Shown piece after piece: positions 56,164 to 64,000 of a stretch of DNA of 64,000 nucleotides (position 1 is the first letter of the stretch; each line of letters starts with the position of its first letter). Source of the DNA: Cladosporium sp. IMV 00045 (lineage: Eukaryota > Ascomycota > Dothideomycetes > Cladosporiales > Cladosporiaceae); the NCBI GenBank assembly GCA_001931905.2, contig MSJI02000061.1, forward strand, positions 62,001 to 126,000. The letters run 5' to 3'. The translations under genes were made by a program, and so were the position numbers. The notes under the pieces were generated by a model, which saw only the letters and a program-made list of their open reading frames with translations, had not been told where the DNA came from and searched no databases.

Positions 56164-56783
56164 ATGCTTATCCAATCGCCAATCGAAGCCCACCCGATGA
56201 GGCGCAACATGTCGTCCTCTACCCTGACCGACGATGGAACCAGCACACCACCACCTTACACATCTCAAGAGGCACCACCGCCTTACCCTTGCAGAGCTGC
56301 ATCACAACCACGCACAAGATCGATTCCATTCGCACCTGGCGTCGTTTTCCAATGGAACCCAGCCATTCCCCAACTTCCAGACGACATCATTCTTGTCACC
56401 GTTCGAGTCAACATTCAAGGTCGCAGGAGTTCATTCGACGATCCACTTCCAGACCGGTAAGAGAACCCCTAAAGACGATCGACGAGTTCCTTCATCGTCT
56501 CAAACAACCGCTCGCTAACACCCATACAAGACCCGCACAACGCGGCTTCTTTCGTCGTCTAGGCTCAAGGATCATGAATCCCTATTCCGAAGTGAAGAAC
56601 ATCAGAGCAATCAGAATGCCACGCAAAGAGTATCTTCGTCACCACAAGTTTGATTCGGAAGGAAACTACGTGGGCACCGAGCCACAGCAAGATTGGGATG
56701 ATGAGATGATCGAGGCTTGCTATGGCCAGTATCAGCACAAGCCGTTGAACAGCTTGTACAACAATGCTGTGGCCAGGATCTGA
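56164..56783 (+). CDS. Small protein of unknown function, tandem paralogue 1
   Basis: Exons 56164-56456 and 56531-56783 (74-base intron, GCTAACA branch) encode 181 residues. The N-terminus is Pro/Ser-rich (PPPYTSQEAPPPYP); then comes the core FAPGVVFQWNP, PDDIILVTVRV, SSFDDPLPDR, and after the intron RGFFRRLGSR and RMPRKEYLRHHKF-DSEGNYVGTEP. The intron splits the codon for Arg of PDR exactly as in the neighbour at 57553. No signal peptide or span. Not a family I can name. The PPPY motifs could engage WW-domain proteins such as Rsp5-type ligases (inference). Confidence 0.75.
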
Positions 56784-57552
56784 CTGGCGATGAAGAATAT
56801 GATGTACTGTTGTCCATTTAGATGGAGATTCAGATTGATCGAAGGGCTTTTTCTTTTGTCTGCAACAGAGTCAACAATCCATCAAACCAAAATCGCGCTG
56901 GCCGTGTTATTATTACTACATGAAAAAGCAAACTCAATTACACTTAATATCAACGTTTTGATCAAACAGTTTCAATAAAACACCCATCCCCAATGATTAC
57001 TAATTAAACTTCCCCCTCGCCAAGGTACAACAGTACATCATCGCATATCTTCCAGTCACATGGCAAAGGTGGGGCTATAACGCCGCCGCCACGCCATCGC
57101 ATTCCTTGGAAGCACAGGATAGATTGCCCTTGACATGCACACTCGCTGCCGGTCGACGTCACGGATCGCATAATGTGTGCTACCAGACTCTCTGCCCGTA
57201 ACAAGCCTACTTAGCTATATCTTCATCCGTCCTGACGTGAGACTGCAGGGACGATCACAGCACAGCTTGACTCACTTTGGTAGAATCGTAGGAGAGAAGA
57301 AGAGAGCTTCGCTGAGCTTGTTTCTGATGATATCGTTCGCGATATTGGGACTTTTCATCTAGCCAATCCGGCAGTGTTTCCTCTTGCCAGGTCGCGATAC
57401 TGGACCTCACTCTCCGAGAGCTTCGTTCTAGAGCTTAGCTTCCAACAGTGGCGAACAAACCCGCCCTTGCAGAACGACTCACAGCATTCCACGAACTGAA
57501 CACAGTAATACCGCTCCCACACGCTCCAAACTCCCCTCCAAAGAACCACCAA
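56784..57552. other. Spacer between the two paralogues
   Basis: 769 bases. It includes the 3' end of paralogue 1 and the promoter of paralogue 2. Frames inside are short; no gene seen. Confidence 0.55.
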
Positions 57553-58248
57553 ATGGCATCCCTCACCCCCCGCCTCCTAAGCGCCTACGCCTCCACCTTC
57601 GAAGCCTACCCAGCACCACCACCGCGCCGCTCCTCCACAGCCTCCACCACCACAACCTCACCCCCAGCAGCATCGCCCACCTCCGAACGCCGCGCCTCAA
57701 CGCCCGCAGCCATGACAGCGAACCTGCACAGCGTGCGCACGCGCTCCCTCGGCGGCCCCCTGAGCGCCGGCGTGATTTTCGAGCGCGACCCGCTCAACCC
57801 GCCCAGCGACGACGATATCATCATCGTGACCGTGCGGATCAGCAAAGCGAAGAGCGAGAGAAGAAATTCGTTCGACGACCCATTACCAGACCGGTGAGAC
57901 GCTCCCCGAAAACCAAAATTCCACATCCAAAACCGCCATCACAACCTCACTAACACGCTCCCTCCCCCCAGCCCGCCCGCTCGTGGATTTTTCCGCCGCA
58001 TGTCCACCCGCCTCCTCGCCCAACCAGACCGGGACACGTACAAAGCGGTGAAAATGCCGCGGGGCGAGTACCATAGGTTTTTCCGACACGACGCGGCGGG
58101 CCACTATGCGGGCTCGGAGCCCGAAAGGGAATGGGGGGAGGAAGAGATTCAGGAGCGGTATGGGCAGTATCAGGACTTGCCGCTGCGCGCGGTGCTGGGG
58201 AGGACGCCGAGTCCGGCGGTCGCGGCGGTGGCGATGTGTGGGTGGTGA
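57553..58248 (+). CDS. Small protein of unknown function, tandem paralogue 2
   Basis: Exons 57553-57893 and 57972-58248 (78-base intron) encode 205 residues from MASLTPRLLSAYAS. It shares with paralogue 1 the order SAGVIFERDP, DDDIIIVTVRI, NSFDDPLPDR, intron, RGFFRRMSTR, VKMPRGEYHRFFRHDAAGHYAGSEPE and EEEIQERYGQYQ. The intron position and phase are identical, so the pair arose by tandem duplication. It is much more GC-rich than paralogue 1 and the protein sequences have diverged strongly outside the core, so the duplication is old. Confidence 0.75.
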
Positions 58249-58569
58249 GTGCGTGGGTGGTGAGTAAGTGGGGGTGGGGAAGGGGTGGAGGGGATGGTGG
58301 GGAAATTGGGATGAGAAGGATTTGTGGTACTGGTGTCTTGCTTTTGTTACGTCTTGCCGTTCTTTGCGATTCTTTTTCTGAAATTGCTTTCACTTGACAT
58401 GGTATTCTCTTAGCAAGGAGCACTCGGAACATGCGGCCATCCGTGCAAAGAAACGCAACAAACAACGGATCGGAACAGACTGACTAGAAAGAAAGAGAAA
58501 TTTGAGTTCATATCATCTAATTGTCCATCCGTACTCACAAGACCAAAATCAACACCATCTCCATCCACC
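58249..58569. other. 3' intergenic region between convergent genes
   Basis: 321 bases between paralogue 2 and LSG1, with a G/T-rich start (GTGGGTGGTGAGT repeats). No gene. Confidence 0.55.
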
Positions 58570-60666
58570 TTACTCATAGTCATTCTGACTCTTATTCGAG
58601 TACTTGACGTTGAACTTATTCGCCCTCTTATTCCCCTTGAAATGCTTCTTGCTATTCTTCAAATCCGCCGGATCCACATCCTTCTCCAGCGCCGTCATAG
58701 TCTTGAGCTTCCTGCCGCTGAACTCCTTGCCCTGCTCCGAGTACTTGTGGTGGAACGGCTGCTCCAAGCGCGCATTGCCCTGGCCCGGGGCGAAGAATTG
58801 CTTGTCGAGTTTCTTGCCCTTGTTGCCGCCCACGGACGGCATGGGGACGAGATCCGGGTCGTCCATGAGAGAGGGGTTGTTGGATTGCCGCATGGCGGCT
58901 TCGACGCTGGCGGCGAGGGCGGCGCGGCGTTTTTCCGGCAGGTGCGCGGCGTCGTACAGCTCGCGGTTGAAGTGGTGCGGGTCGATGGGCGGGTCGGCGG
59001 GCGGAGGCGTGCAGAACAGCAGCTTGCCTTTCACGTAGTCTTTGAGGATCCAGCGCGCGGCTCTGCTCTCGTCCGGCTGGCCGAGACCCTGCGTGGCGAA
59101 GCCTCTGGCGCGCGCGTAGGCGCGAAGCACCTCTTCGCCGGTGGGGAAGCCGGTGCCTCCTTCTTCGATGGGGCGGGTTTGAATTTTCATGCCGTACACG
59201 GCTTCGAGGAAGGCTTGCGGGATGCGCTGGGCGACGAGTGTGCCAGGGCCGGAGTATTCGCGGAGTTGGTCGATGGGGAGCACACCGTTGCAGACGAGCT
59301 CGGCTTTCGTGTTGGCGAAGTTGGGGAAGACGAGACCGGGGCAATCGCAGAGTACGACTTTGTTCGAGAGGTGGATCGTCTGGAAATGCTTGGTCTTACC
59401 GGGAGTGGCGGAGACGGACACCTTCTTGGCTCCCAACAGGGCGTTGATTGTCGATGATTTACCGACGTTGGGGTACCCGACCAGGCCGATTTGAGTCTTG
59501 CGAGGAGGCTTGCCGGGTTCTTGGTCCTTCTTGGGGACCTTGGGAGAATGCTTCAAGAAAAGTGCTTCGAGGTCCTCGGTCGTCAAGATTCTCGTCTGTT
59601 CCTCGATTGACAGAGGCACGTCCATTTTAGGGGGTCCCTCCACAGTCTCCTCGTCCACCCACTTGCTGTCTTTATCTTCCTGCTCCTTGAATTCGACTTT
59701 GCGTTGTTTCTGTTGCACTTTCTTGACGTCTTCGGGGAGCTCTTCCTCAACGTCTTCCTCGAGGCCATCTCTGCTGTCCATGTCAGAAAGGCCTTCTTCG
59801 TCATCCGACTCCTCTTCACTTTCGTTCTCGTCTTGCTCCTCTTCGTCGTCACTTCCTCTAGCCTCGTTGATCTCCTTGGCCAGCTCGGCGGAGAAAAAGC
59901 GGAAGTCAATGCCATGCTCTGTGAAGTAGTTTGCCCATGCCGTCCTCTGCTCCAAAGTCATCATGTCCGCCTTGTTCACCAGGAGCAAGTTGCGCTTCTT
60001 CTTGTCCACTTCCTTGACGTAAAGGTCCAAATCGGCACTTCTGAACATTAACGGGTTGCGAGCATCGACAATCTGAACGATCAAGTCAGATCGCTCAATG
60101 ACGCGCCACAGCTGCCTCCAGACTTCCAAGTTGCGCTCGAAGGGCGTCATCAACAAATCGTCGATTTCTTGCAGCTCGGCCAGGTTTCTCCGCCATTCGA
60201 GGAAAGCACTCTTCTCACGATCGTGCAGCTCGTGCGCGGTCATCTCCTTGTCCCAAGCGGGTCTTCTCGGAATCGTCAAACGCGCACGCTTCGAGTTCTG
60301 TTTCTTCATGATACCGCGCTCCTCAGCGGCGGAGAGCAGGTAAGGGTTCTTCTGGTCTCTGTGGATGATCTTGACGTTGTTCATCTTCTCGGCCGTGAAG
60401 TCTGTGCCGGCCAATTCTGCGGTGGAAAGGAACTCGTCGAGCGCGCCTTGCTCGGTGATGGAGCGCATCTTGACCCAGTCGTCGCCTTGCGCCTCGTTGA
60501 CGATGTATGCGTTGCCTTCTTGGTCGACTCGCTTGATTCCGCCCTTGCCGCCTTTGTCGGGAGCGACACCACCGCGGTGCATGGCACTCTTTTTTCCTTT
60601 GCCGAATCGGTCGTTCATCAGCGAGTTGCCGAGACCGACGGCGTTCTTGCTCTTGGGCAAGCCCAT
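58570..60666 (-). CDS. LSG1: 60S maturation GTPase Lsg1
   Basis: Lsg1 is the cytoplasmic GTPase that releases the export adaptor Nmd3 from pre-60S subunits. One exon, 698 residues. It is a circularly permuted GTPase: the G4 motif NKAD (in LLLVNKADMMT, near residue 230) comes before G1 GYPNVGKSSTINALLG (near 400), G2-region SATPGKTKHFQT and G3 DCPGL (near 438). The N-terminus MGLPKSKNAVGLGNSL is typical, an acidic insert (about 270-330) separates G4 from G1, and the C-terminus is basic (KKHFKGNKRANKFNVKY). Divergent from LTV1. Confidence 0.95.
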   Translation of the reverse strand: MGLPKSKNAVGLGNSLMNDRFGKGKKSAMHRGGVAPDKGGKGGIKRVDQEGNAYIVNEAQGDDWVKMRSITEQGALDEFLSTAELAGTDFTAEKMNNVKIIHRDQKNPYLLSAAEERGIMKKQNSKRARLTIPRRPAWDKEMTAHELHDREKSAFLEWRRNLAELQEIDDLLMTPFERNLEVWRQLWRVIERSDLIVQIVDARNPLMFRSADLDLYVKEVDKKKRNLLLVNKADMMTLEQRTAWANYFTEHGIDFRFFSAELAKEINEARGSDDEEEQDENESEEESDDEEGLSDMDSRDGLEEDVEEELPEDVKKVQQKQRKVEFKEQEDKDSKWVDEETVEGPPKMDVPLSIEEQTRILTTEDLEALFLKHSPKVPKKDQEPGKPPRKTQIGLVGYPNVGKSSTINALLGAKKVSVSATPGKTKHFQTIHLSNKVVLCDCPGLVFPNFANTKAELVCNGVLPIDQLREYSGPGTLVAQRIPQAFLEAVYGMKIQTRPIEEGGTGFPTGEEVLRAYARARGFATQGLGQPDESRAARWILKDYVKGKLLFCTPPPADPPIDPHHFNRELYDAAHLPEKRRAALAASVEAAMRQSNNPSLMDDPDLVPMPSVGGNKGKKLDKQFFAPGQGNARLEQPFHHKYSEQGKEFSGRKLKTMTALEKDVDPADLKNSKKHFKGNKRANKFNVKYSNKSQNDYE

Positions 60667-61235
60667 GTTGCTGGTGATGTGTGTTTAATTAGGCGACGAG
60701 CCAGTATGTGTTGTTGTGATTTTCCCAAGATCGCCCTGCAAGGCAATGAAGTAGAGAGTGTATGCCTGTGTGTATTGTAAGCAAGCAACAGGCAAGGTGA
60801 GGTTGAAGTGTGATGTGGTATGAGTCTATGGCAAGCTGATTATCAATTCTGAAGACTTGACGCAAAACTCCCCCTCCACCAAGTGCAGCGATGACGCGGG
60901 ACAGCCAGGGCGTAAAGGGCAGACTTTGCTTGGGGCAGAGAAGGCTCGCACGGAGCGATAGGCGGGCTGAACAGCTTCGATAAAAATTCCATCAACTTCA
61001 CCCTCGCCATCCCTGCGGTCTGCGCTATAGCTCCCTCCCGCCTATTCCCTGCGTCGCCCAAAAAAAGACCCCGCCAAGCATAGAGATCGGCTTTTTCTTT
61101 TGAAGTGGGCCATTTAGGTGCCCAATCTCGCAGTCAGTCAGTAGCAATTCGGCAACAAAAACCTTTTTAGCAACTAACAATACCGAACGGCATACAACAA
61201 CTACACACTCTTTCAATCCCACAGCGACCGCCAAA
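60667..61235. promoter_or_regulatory. Divergent promoter LSG1 / LTV1
   Basis: 569 bases shared by two ribosome-assembly genes. It contains AAAAATTCC (about 60980) and GCGATGACGC (about 60887), which are only loose relatives of the yeast RRPE and PAC elements, so the regulatory reading is weak. Confidence 0.45.
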
Positions 61236-62792
61236 ATGCCCCGTCGCAAGTTCGACAAGAAGAACGCCACCACCTTCGCCCTGGTGCATCGCGCGCAAAA
61301 CGACCCGCTCATCCACGACGAAAATGCCCCCTCCATGGTCTTCACCGAGAAGGTCTCGAAACACCATGGCCAAGGCGACGACGACAGCGACCTGCCCTCC
61401 TCCTCCGGCGCTTCTATGATGTCCGGCTCCTCGTCGTTCTCAAGAAGAGGCAAGCAGCGCGGCGACCTGGAGGAGGAATTCGGCATGACCTTCCGTCCCA
61501 ACGAGGGTGAGGCGGCACAGCACGGTGTTTTCTTCGACGACACCAAGTACGACTACATGCAGCACATGAAGGATTTGGGATCTGGCGATGGGCCGGTCGC
61601 TTGGATCGAGGCCAAGCCCGCAAAGCAGGAGGGTAAGGGAAAGCAGAGACTTGAGGATGCGCTGAGGGATATGGATATCGGCAGCAATGCCGGGGGCAGC
61701 CAGTATGGCGGAAACTACGCACAGAGTGTCGGTCAGAGCAGCACAGCGAGCAGCGCTGCGAGGAGTCTTCTGCCCGAAGACGTGCTGCCCAGCGAGTTTG
61801 TTAGAAGGCGCACATATCAAGACCAGCAAGACGTCCCCGACGCTATTGCGGGTTTCCAGCCTGACATGGATCCTCGCTTGCGGGAGACGCTTGAGGCTCT
61901 GGAAGACGAGGCGTACGTGGATGACGAAGACGACTTTTTCGGCGACTTGGTTAAGGAAGGCAGGGAAATCGACCAAGATGAATGGGAGAGACTAGGCGAG
62001 CAACAAATGTTTGACGAGGGAGAAGGCGAGCTGGACGACGGATGGGAGAGCGACGACACTATCAAAGCAGGCAGCCCTCCACCACAACTCAACATCCCCC
62101 AACCCGCAGACGGCGAGCTCATCGAGCCTCCAAAAGACGCCCAAGCAGCCCTGCCCGCAGATCCCACCGAAGGCGCCTGGCTCGACGAATTCAAGAAATT
62201 CAAGCACGAAGCCAAAGCCAACAAAGAAGCCAGCAAGGACGTCAAAGGCGCCCCCTCCGCCTTCGACGCTTCAATGGTCTCCTCCCTCGCCAGCCGCCCG
62301 GGCAAGAAGCGCAAGGGCGCCAAGACCTCCAAGTCCAACTACTCCATGTCCTCCTCTGCTCTGGTGCGCACCGACCAACAAACCCTGCTCGACGATCGCT
62401 TCGACAAGCTGGAAGAAGCGTACACGATCGCGGAAGAAATGGAGCCCGACGACATGGGCGCCATGAACGACACCATGTCGACTGCCTCCGGCATGACCGG
62501 CATGTCCAAAGCCTCGCACATGAGCAAGTACAGCCAGATGAGCGGGCTCAGCGGCGTCAGTGGGATTTCGTCCTACAGCCGCGCCACCGACAGCGAGGCC
62601 CCGCAGCTCGAACGCTCCGATTTCAACAGCATCATGGACGATTTCCTGGGCTCGCACTCAGTCAGCGGCAAGGCGAGTCGCAAGCTCAAGCGTTTCGGTC
62701 CCCAGAGCGGTATGGAGCAACTTGACGAGGTCAGGTCTGGTCTCGGCCCGGCGAGGAGGAAGGGTAGGAGCGCCATGGGAGCTGCGCGATAG
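61236..62792 (+). CDS. LTV1: 40S biogenesis factor Ltv1
   Basis: Ltv1 accompanies the pre-40S subunit during export and must be phosphorylated by casein kinase 1 before release. One exon, 518 residues. The opening MPRRKFDKKNATTFALVHRAQNDPL is the family signature, followed by LPSEFVRRRTYQDQQD, an acidic middle (EDEAYVDDEDDFFGDLV) and the C-terminal KKRKGAKTSKSNYSMSSSAL with LLDDRFDKLEEAY. Near 420-450 a Met/Ser-rich stretch (MSKASHMSKYSQMSGLSG) offers several kinase-like sites. The last residues are basic (ARRKGRSAMGAAR). Confidence 0.93.
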   Translation: MPRRKFDKKNATTFALVHRAQNDPLIHDENAPSMVFTEKVSKHHGQGDDDSDLPSSSGASMMSGSSSFSRRGKQRGDLEEEFGMTFRPNEGEAAQHGVFFDDTKYDYMQHMKDLGSGDGPVAWIEAKPAKQEGKGKQRLEDALRDMDIGSNAGGSQYGGNYAQSVGQSSTASSAARSLLPEDVLPSEFVRRRTYQDQQDVPDAIAGFQPDMDPRLRETLEALEDEAYVDDEDDFFGDLVKEGREIDQDEWERLGEQQMFDEGEGELDDGWESDDTIKAGSPPPQLNIPQPADGELIEPPKDAQAALPADPTEGAWLDEFKKFKHEAKANKEASKDVKGAPSAFDASMVSSLASRPGKKRKGAKTSKSNYSMSSSALVRTDQQTLLDDRFDKLEEAYTIAEEMEPDDMGAMNDTMSTASGMTGMSKASHMSKYSQMSGLSGVSGISSYSRATDSEAPQLERSDFNSIMDDFLGSHSVSGKASRKLKRFGPQSGMEQLDEVRSGLGPARRKGRSAMGAAR

Positions 62793-63002
62793 AGTGTTGA
62801 CGTTCCTTGGAATTTCTGCATGGCGTTCGTGCCCCCCGAGTCGAGTCGAGACGAGTTTGTTGATATTTTGATACCCAGCCAGCGTAGCATATCATAGCCA
62901 TAGCGTAGTCAGCCACGGAAGCAATGAGAAAAGTTAGTCACGTAGTTTTTGCCACAATTCTAGTCCCCATCATCATTACCTCCCTTCTCAGAAATAGGCC
63001 TT

Positions 63003-63773
63003 TCAAGAATTAAAAATCCTCGAATAAAGCACCTCATGCCTCCCCACCCAAAGATCCATGGCCGGCACGCTCACAGCCGCATCCTCCGCCCTCCAACCCC
63101 CATACCTCTCTATCAACCCCTTGATATGCCCCTGCAGCGCACCGCCAGCCAGCACGGCCTGGCTCTGATACGGCCCCATGACGCTCGCTCGCACGGCGGC
63201 GCTCAGCAGCGCTTTGGCGTGGTTGAGTAGGAAGAGGTAGGCGGTTTCGTGCGCGGTGAGATTCAGCGCGGAGGAGACGGCGCCGAAGAGGGGTGGGAAA
63301 TGGCCGTGCAGGTTCTGCAGGGGGTTGGTGGCGGTGGGTTTGGAGAGTTTGGCGGTGTGGGCGAAGGTGGTGATTGCTGCTGCTGCTGCTGTGAATTCAG
63401 AGTTGGAGTCTGGCGATACGGCGGCAGAGAGTGCGCGTTCCCAGATTGTGAGTAAAGCTTTGCCCTGCGTTATGCTCGCGCGGCGGGCGACGGTGCAGGG
63501 CGTGCTGGCGTCGAGGTCGTTGTCGAGGTCTTCCAGGGTCAGGAGGGTGGGGTCGTGGTACGCTGAGAGGACGTAGGGGAGAGCTGTTGTGGCGAGGTTT
63601 TCGAGCGATTCGTTTAGGAAATCGTTGAAAGCGGCCGTTTTTTGGGAGGCGGTGGGTTGGCGCCGGTGGGCTAGGAAGGATTCAAGGCCGCTGCTGAAGG
63701 CGAAGGAGCCGAGGGGGAGGGCGGAGTCGGAGAGGAGAAGGAGGGCGTGGAGGGAGGGGTTGGGGGTGGTCAT
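63003..63773 (-). CDS. ureF: Urease accessory protein UreF
   Basis: UreF joins UreD and UreG to deliver nickel and carbon dioxide to urease in the cytosol. One exon, 256 residues from MTTPNPSLHALLLLSDSALP; the open frame extends upstream through a poly-T/A stretch that does not look coding. Family motifs: SDSALPLGSFAFSSGLESF near the N-terminus, ARRASITQGKALLTIW in the middle, HGHFPPLFGAV and ETAYLFLLNHAKALLSAAVRASVMGPYQSQAVL toward the end. Length and all helices match fungal UreF. The adjacent LTV1 gene is unrelated. Confidence 0.93.
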   Translation of the reverse strand: MTTPNPSLHALLLLSDSALPLGSFAFSSGLESFLAHRRQPTASQKTAAFNDFLNESLENLATTALPYVLSAYHDPTLLTLEDLDNDLDASTPCTVARRASITQGKALLTIWERALSAAVSPDSNSEFTAAAAAITTFAHTAKLSKPTATNPLQNLHGHFPPLFGAVSSALNLTAHETAYLFLLNHAKALLSAAVRASVMGPYQSQAVLAGGALQGHIKGLIERYGGWRAEDAAVSVPAMDLWVGRHEVLYSRIFNS

Positions 63774-64000
63774 GGTATTGTTGAGTTGTTTTTGCTGTGG
63801 TAGTTTTAATTTTATTTTTATTTTTTTGAAGATGAGAATGGGTTGAAGTGAGGTGCAACTCAATCGCCGCATGTCGTTAGTCGTCCGTCTGTCTTCGCCG
63901 AAATGCTTATCTGGTACCCACTTTTGTTATGACAACAGATACTTTGGTGTTATTAAACGTCAGTCAGAGTACGTGACAATCATACATTCGAAACACTACG
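63774..64000. other. ureF promoter region to window edge
   Basis: 227 bases upstream of ureF, with an A/T-rich tract near 63805-63830. No gene seen. Confidence 0.5.

Noticed and set aside
1..64000. Mobile elements and CRISPR arrays
   Set aside because: No terminal repeats, transposase, integrase or reverse-transcriptase motifs and no spaced repeat arrays were seen; the duplications follow gene order and end at assembly gaps instead.

Overview
The window is nuclear DNA of a filamentous ascomycete. Genes carry short GT-AG introns of about 46-78 bases with CTRAY-type branch sites, spacing is compact, and the gene families are typical of Pezizomycotina: a DUF6594-type membrane protein, a PTH11-like receptor, Zn2Cys6 factors, and a PHD-JmjC Jhd1 with extra C-terminal Cys clusters. 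Two pairs of diverged gene copies are present. One pair is about 95% identical, with nearly all changes at third codon positions, so the genome appears to carry two related copies of many genes. A hybrid or duplicated Dothideomycete such as the black yeast Hortaea would fit; that name is an inference, not a reading. Two runs of 20 N (539-558 and 20921-20940) are scaffold joins, and both lie at the edge of a duplicated segment.

Layout, 1-24 kb: a partial second copy of jhd1 (1-538); a gap; a partial unknown coding exon (559-938); about 2.3 kb without a gene; then CNS1 (Hsp90 co-chaperone), an unknown two-exon gene, RQC2 (ribosome quality control), JHD1 (histone demethylase), SF3b14/p14 (splicing) and a Gfo/Idh/MocA dehydrogenase. 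The last two occur twice, as copy A (18548-20920) and copy B (20941-23267), either side of the second gap. The right-hand contig begins inside SF3b14 and the left-hand one ends inside the dehydrogenase, so the tandem arrangement is probably an assembly join of two homologous regions.

Layout, 24-44 kb (accessory): a secreted Thr-rich protein; a small cluster of Zn2Cys6 regulator, MFS transporter, dehydrogenase and alpha/beta hydrolase, with the same three CGGAT-type motifs upstream of the regulator and in the shared transporter/dehydrogenase promoter; a second regulator that is a decayed pseudogene joined head-to-head to the hydrolase; a GPI-type surface protein; an amino acid/GABA-type permease; a frameshifted PTH11-like membrane protein; a P/Q-rich protein ending in a CxxC/CxxC knuckle; and a DUF6594-type protein.

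Layout, 44-53 kb: a carbohydrate cluster of a secreted GH31 enzyme with the sulfoquinovosidase residue set, a PL1 pectate lyase, a GH43 beta-xylosidase/arabinofuranosidase and a sugar-porter transporter divergent from GH43. GGCTAAA elements (XlnR type) lie in two of the promoters. These genes could act together on plant cell-wall and possibly thylakoid sulfolipid sugars.

Layout, 53-64 kb (core): PEX3, two tandem paralogues of an unrecognised small protein, LSG1 and LTV1 (60S and 40S ribosome maturation, sharing one divergent promoter), and the urease accessory gene ureF. No rRNA, tRNA, CRISPR or recognisable transposon was found.
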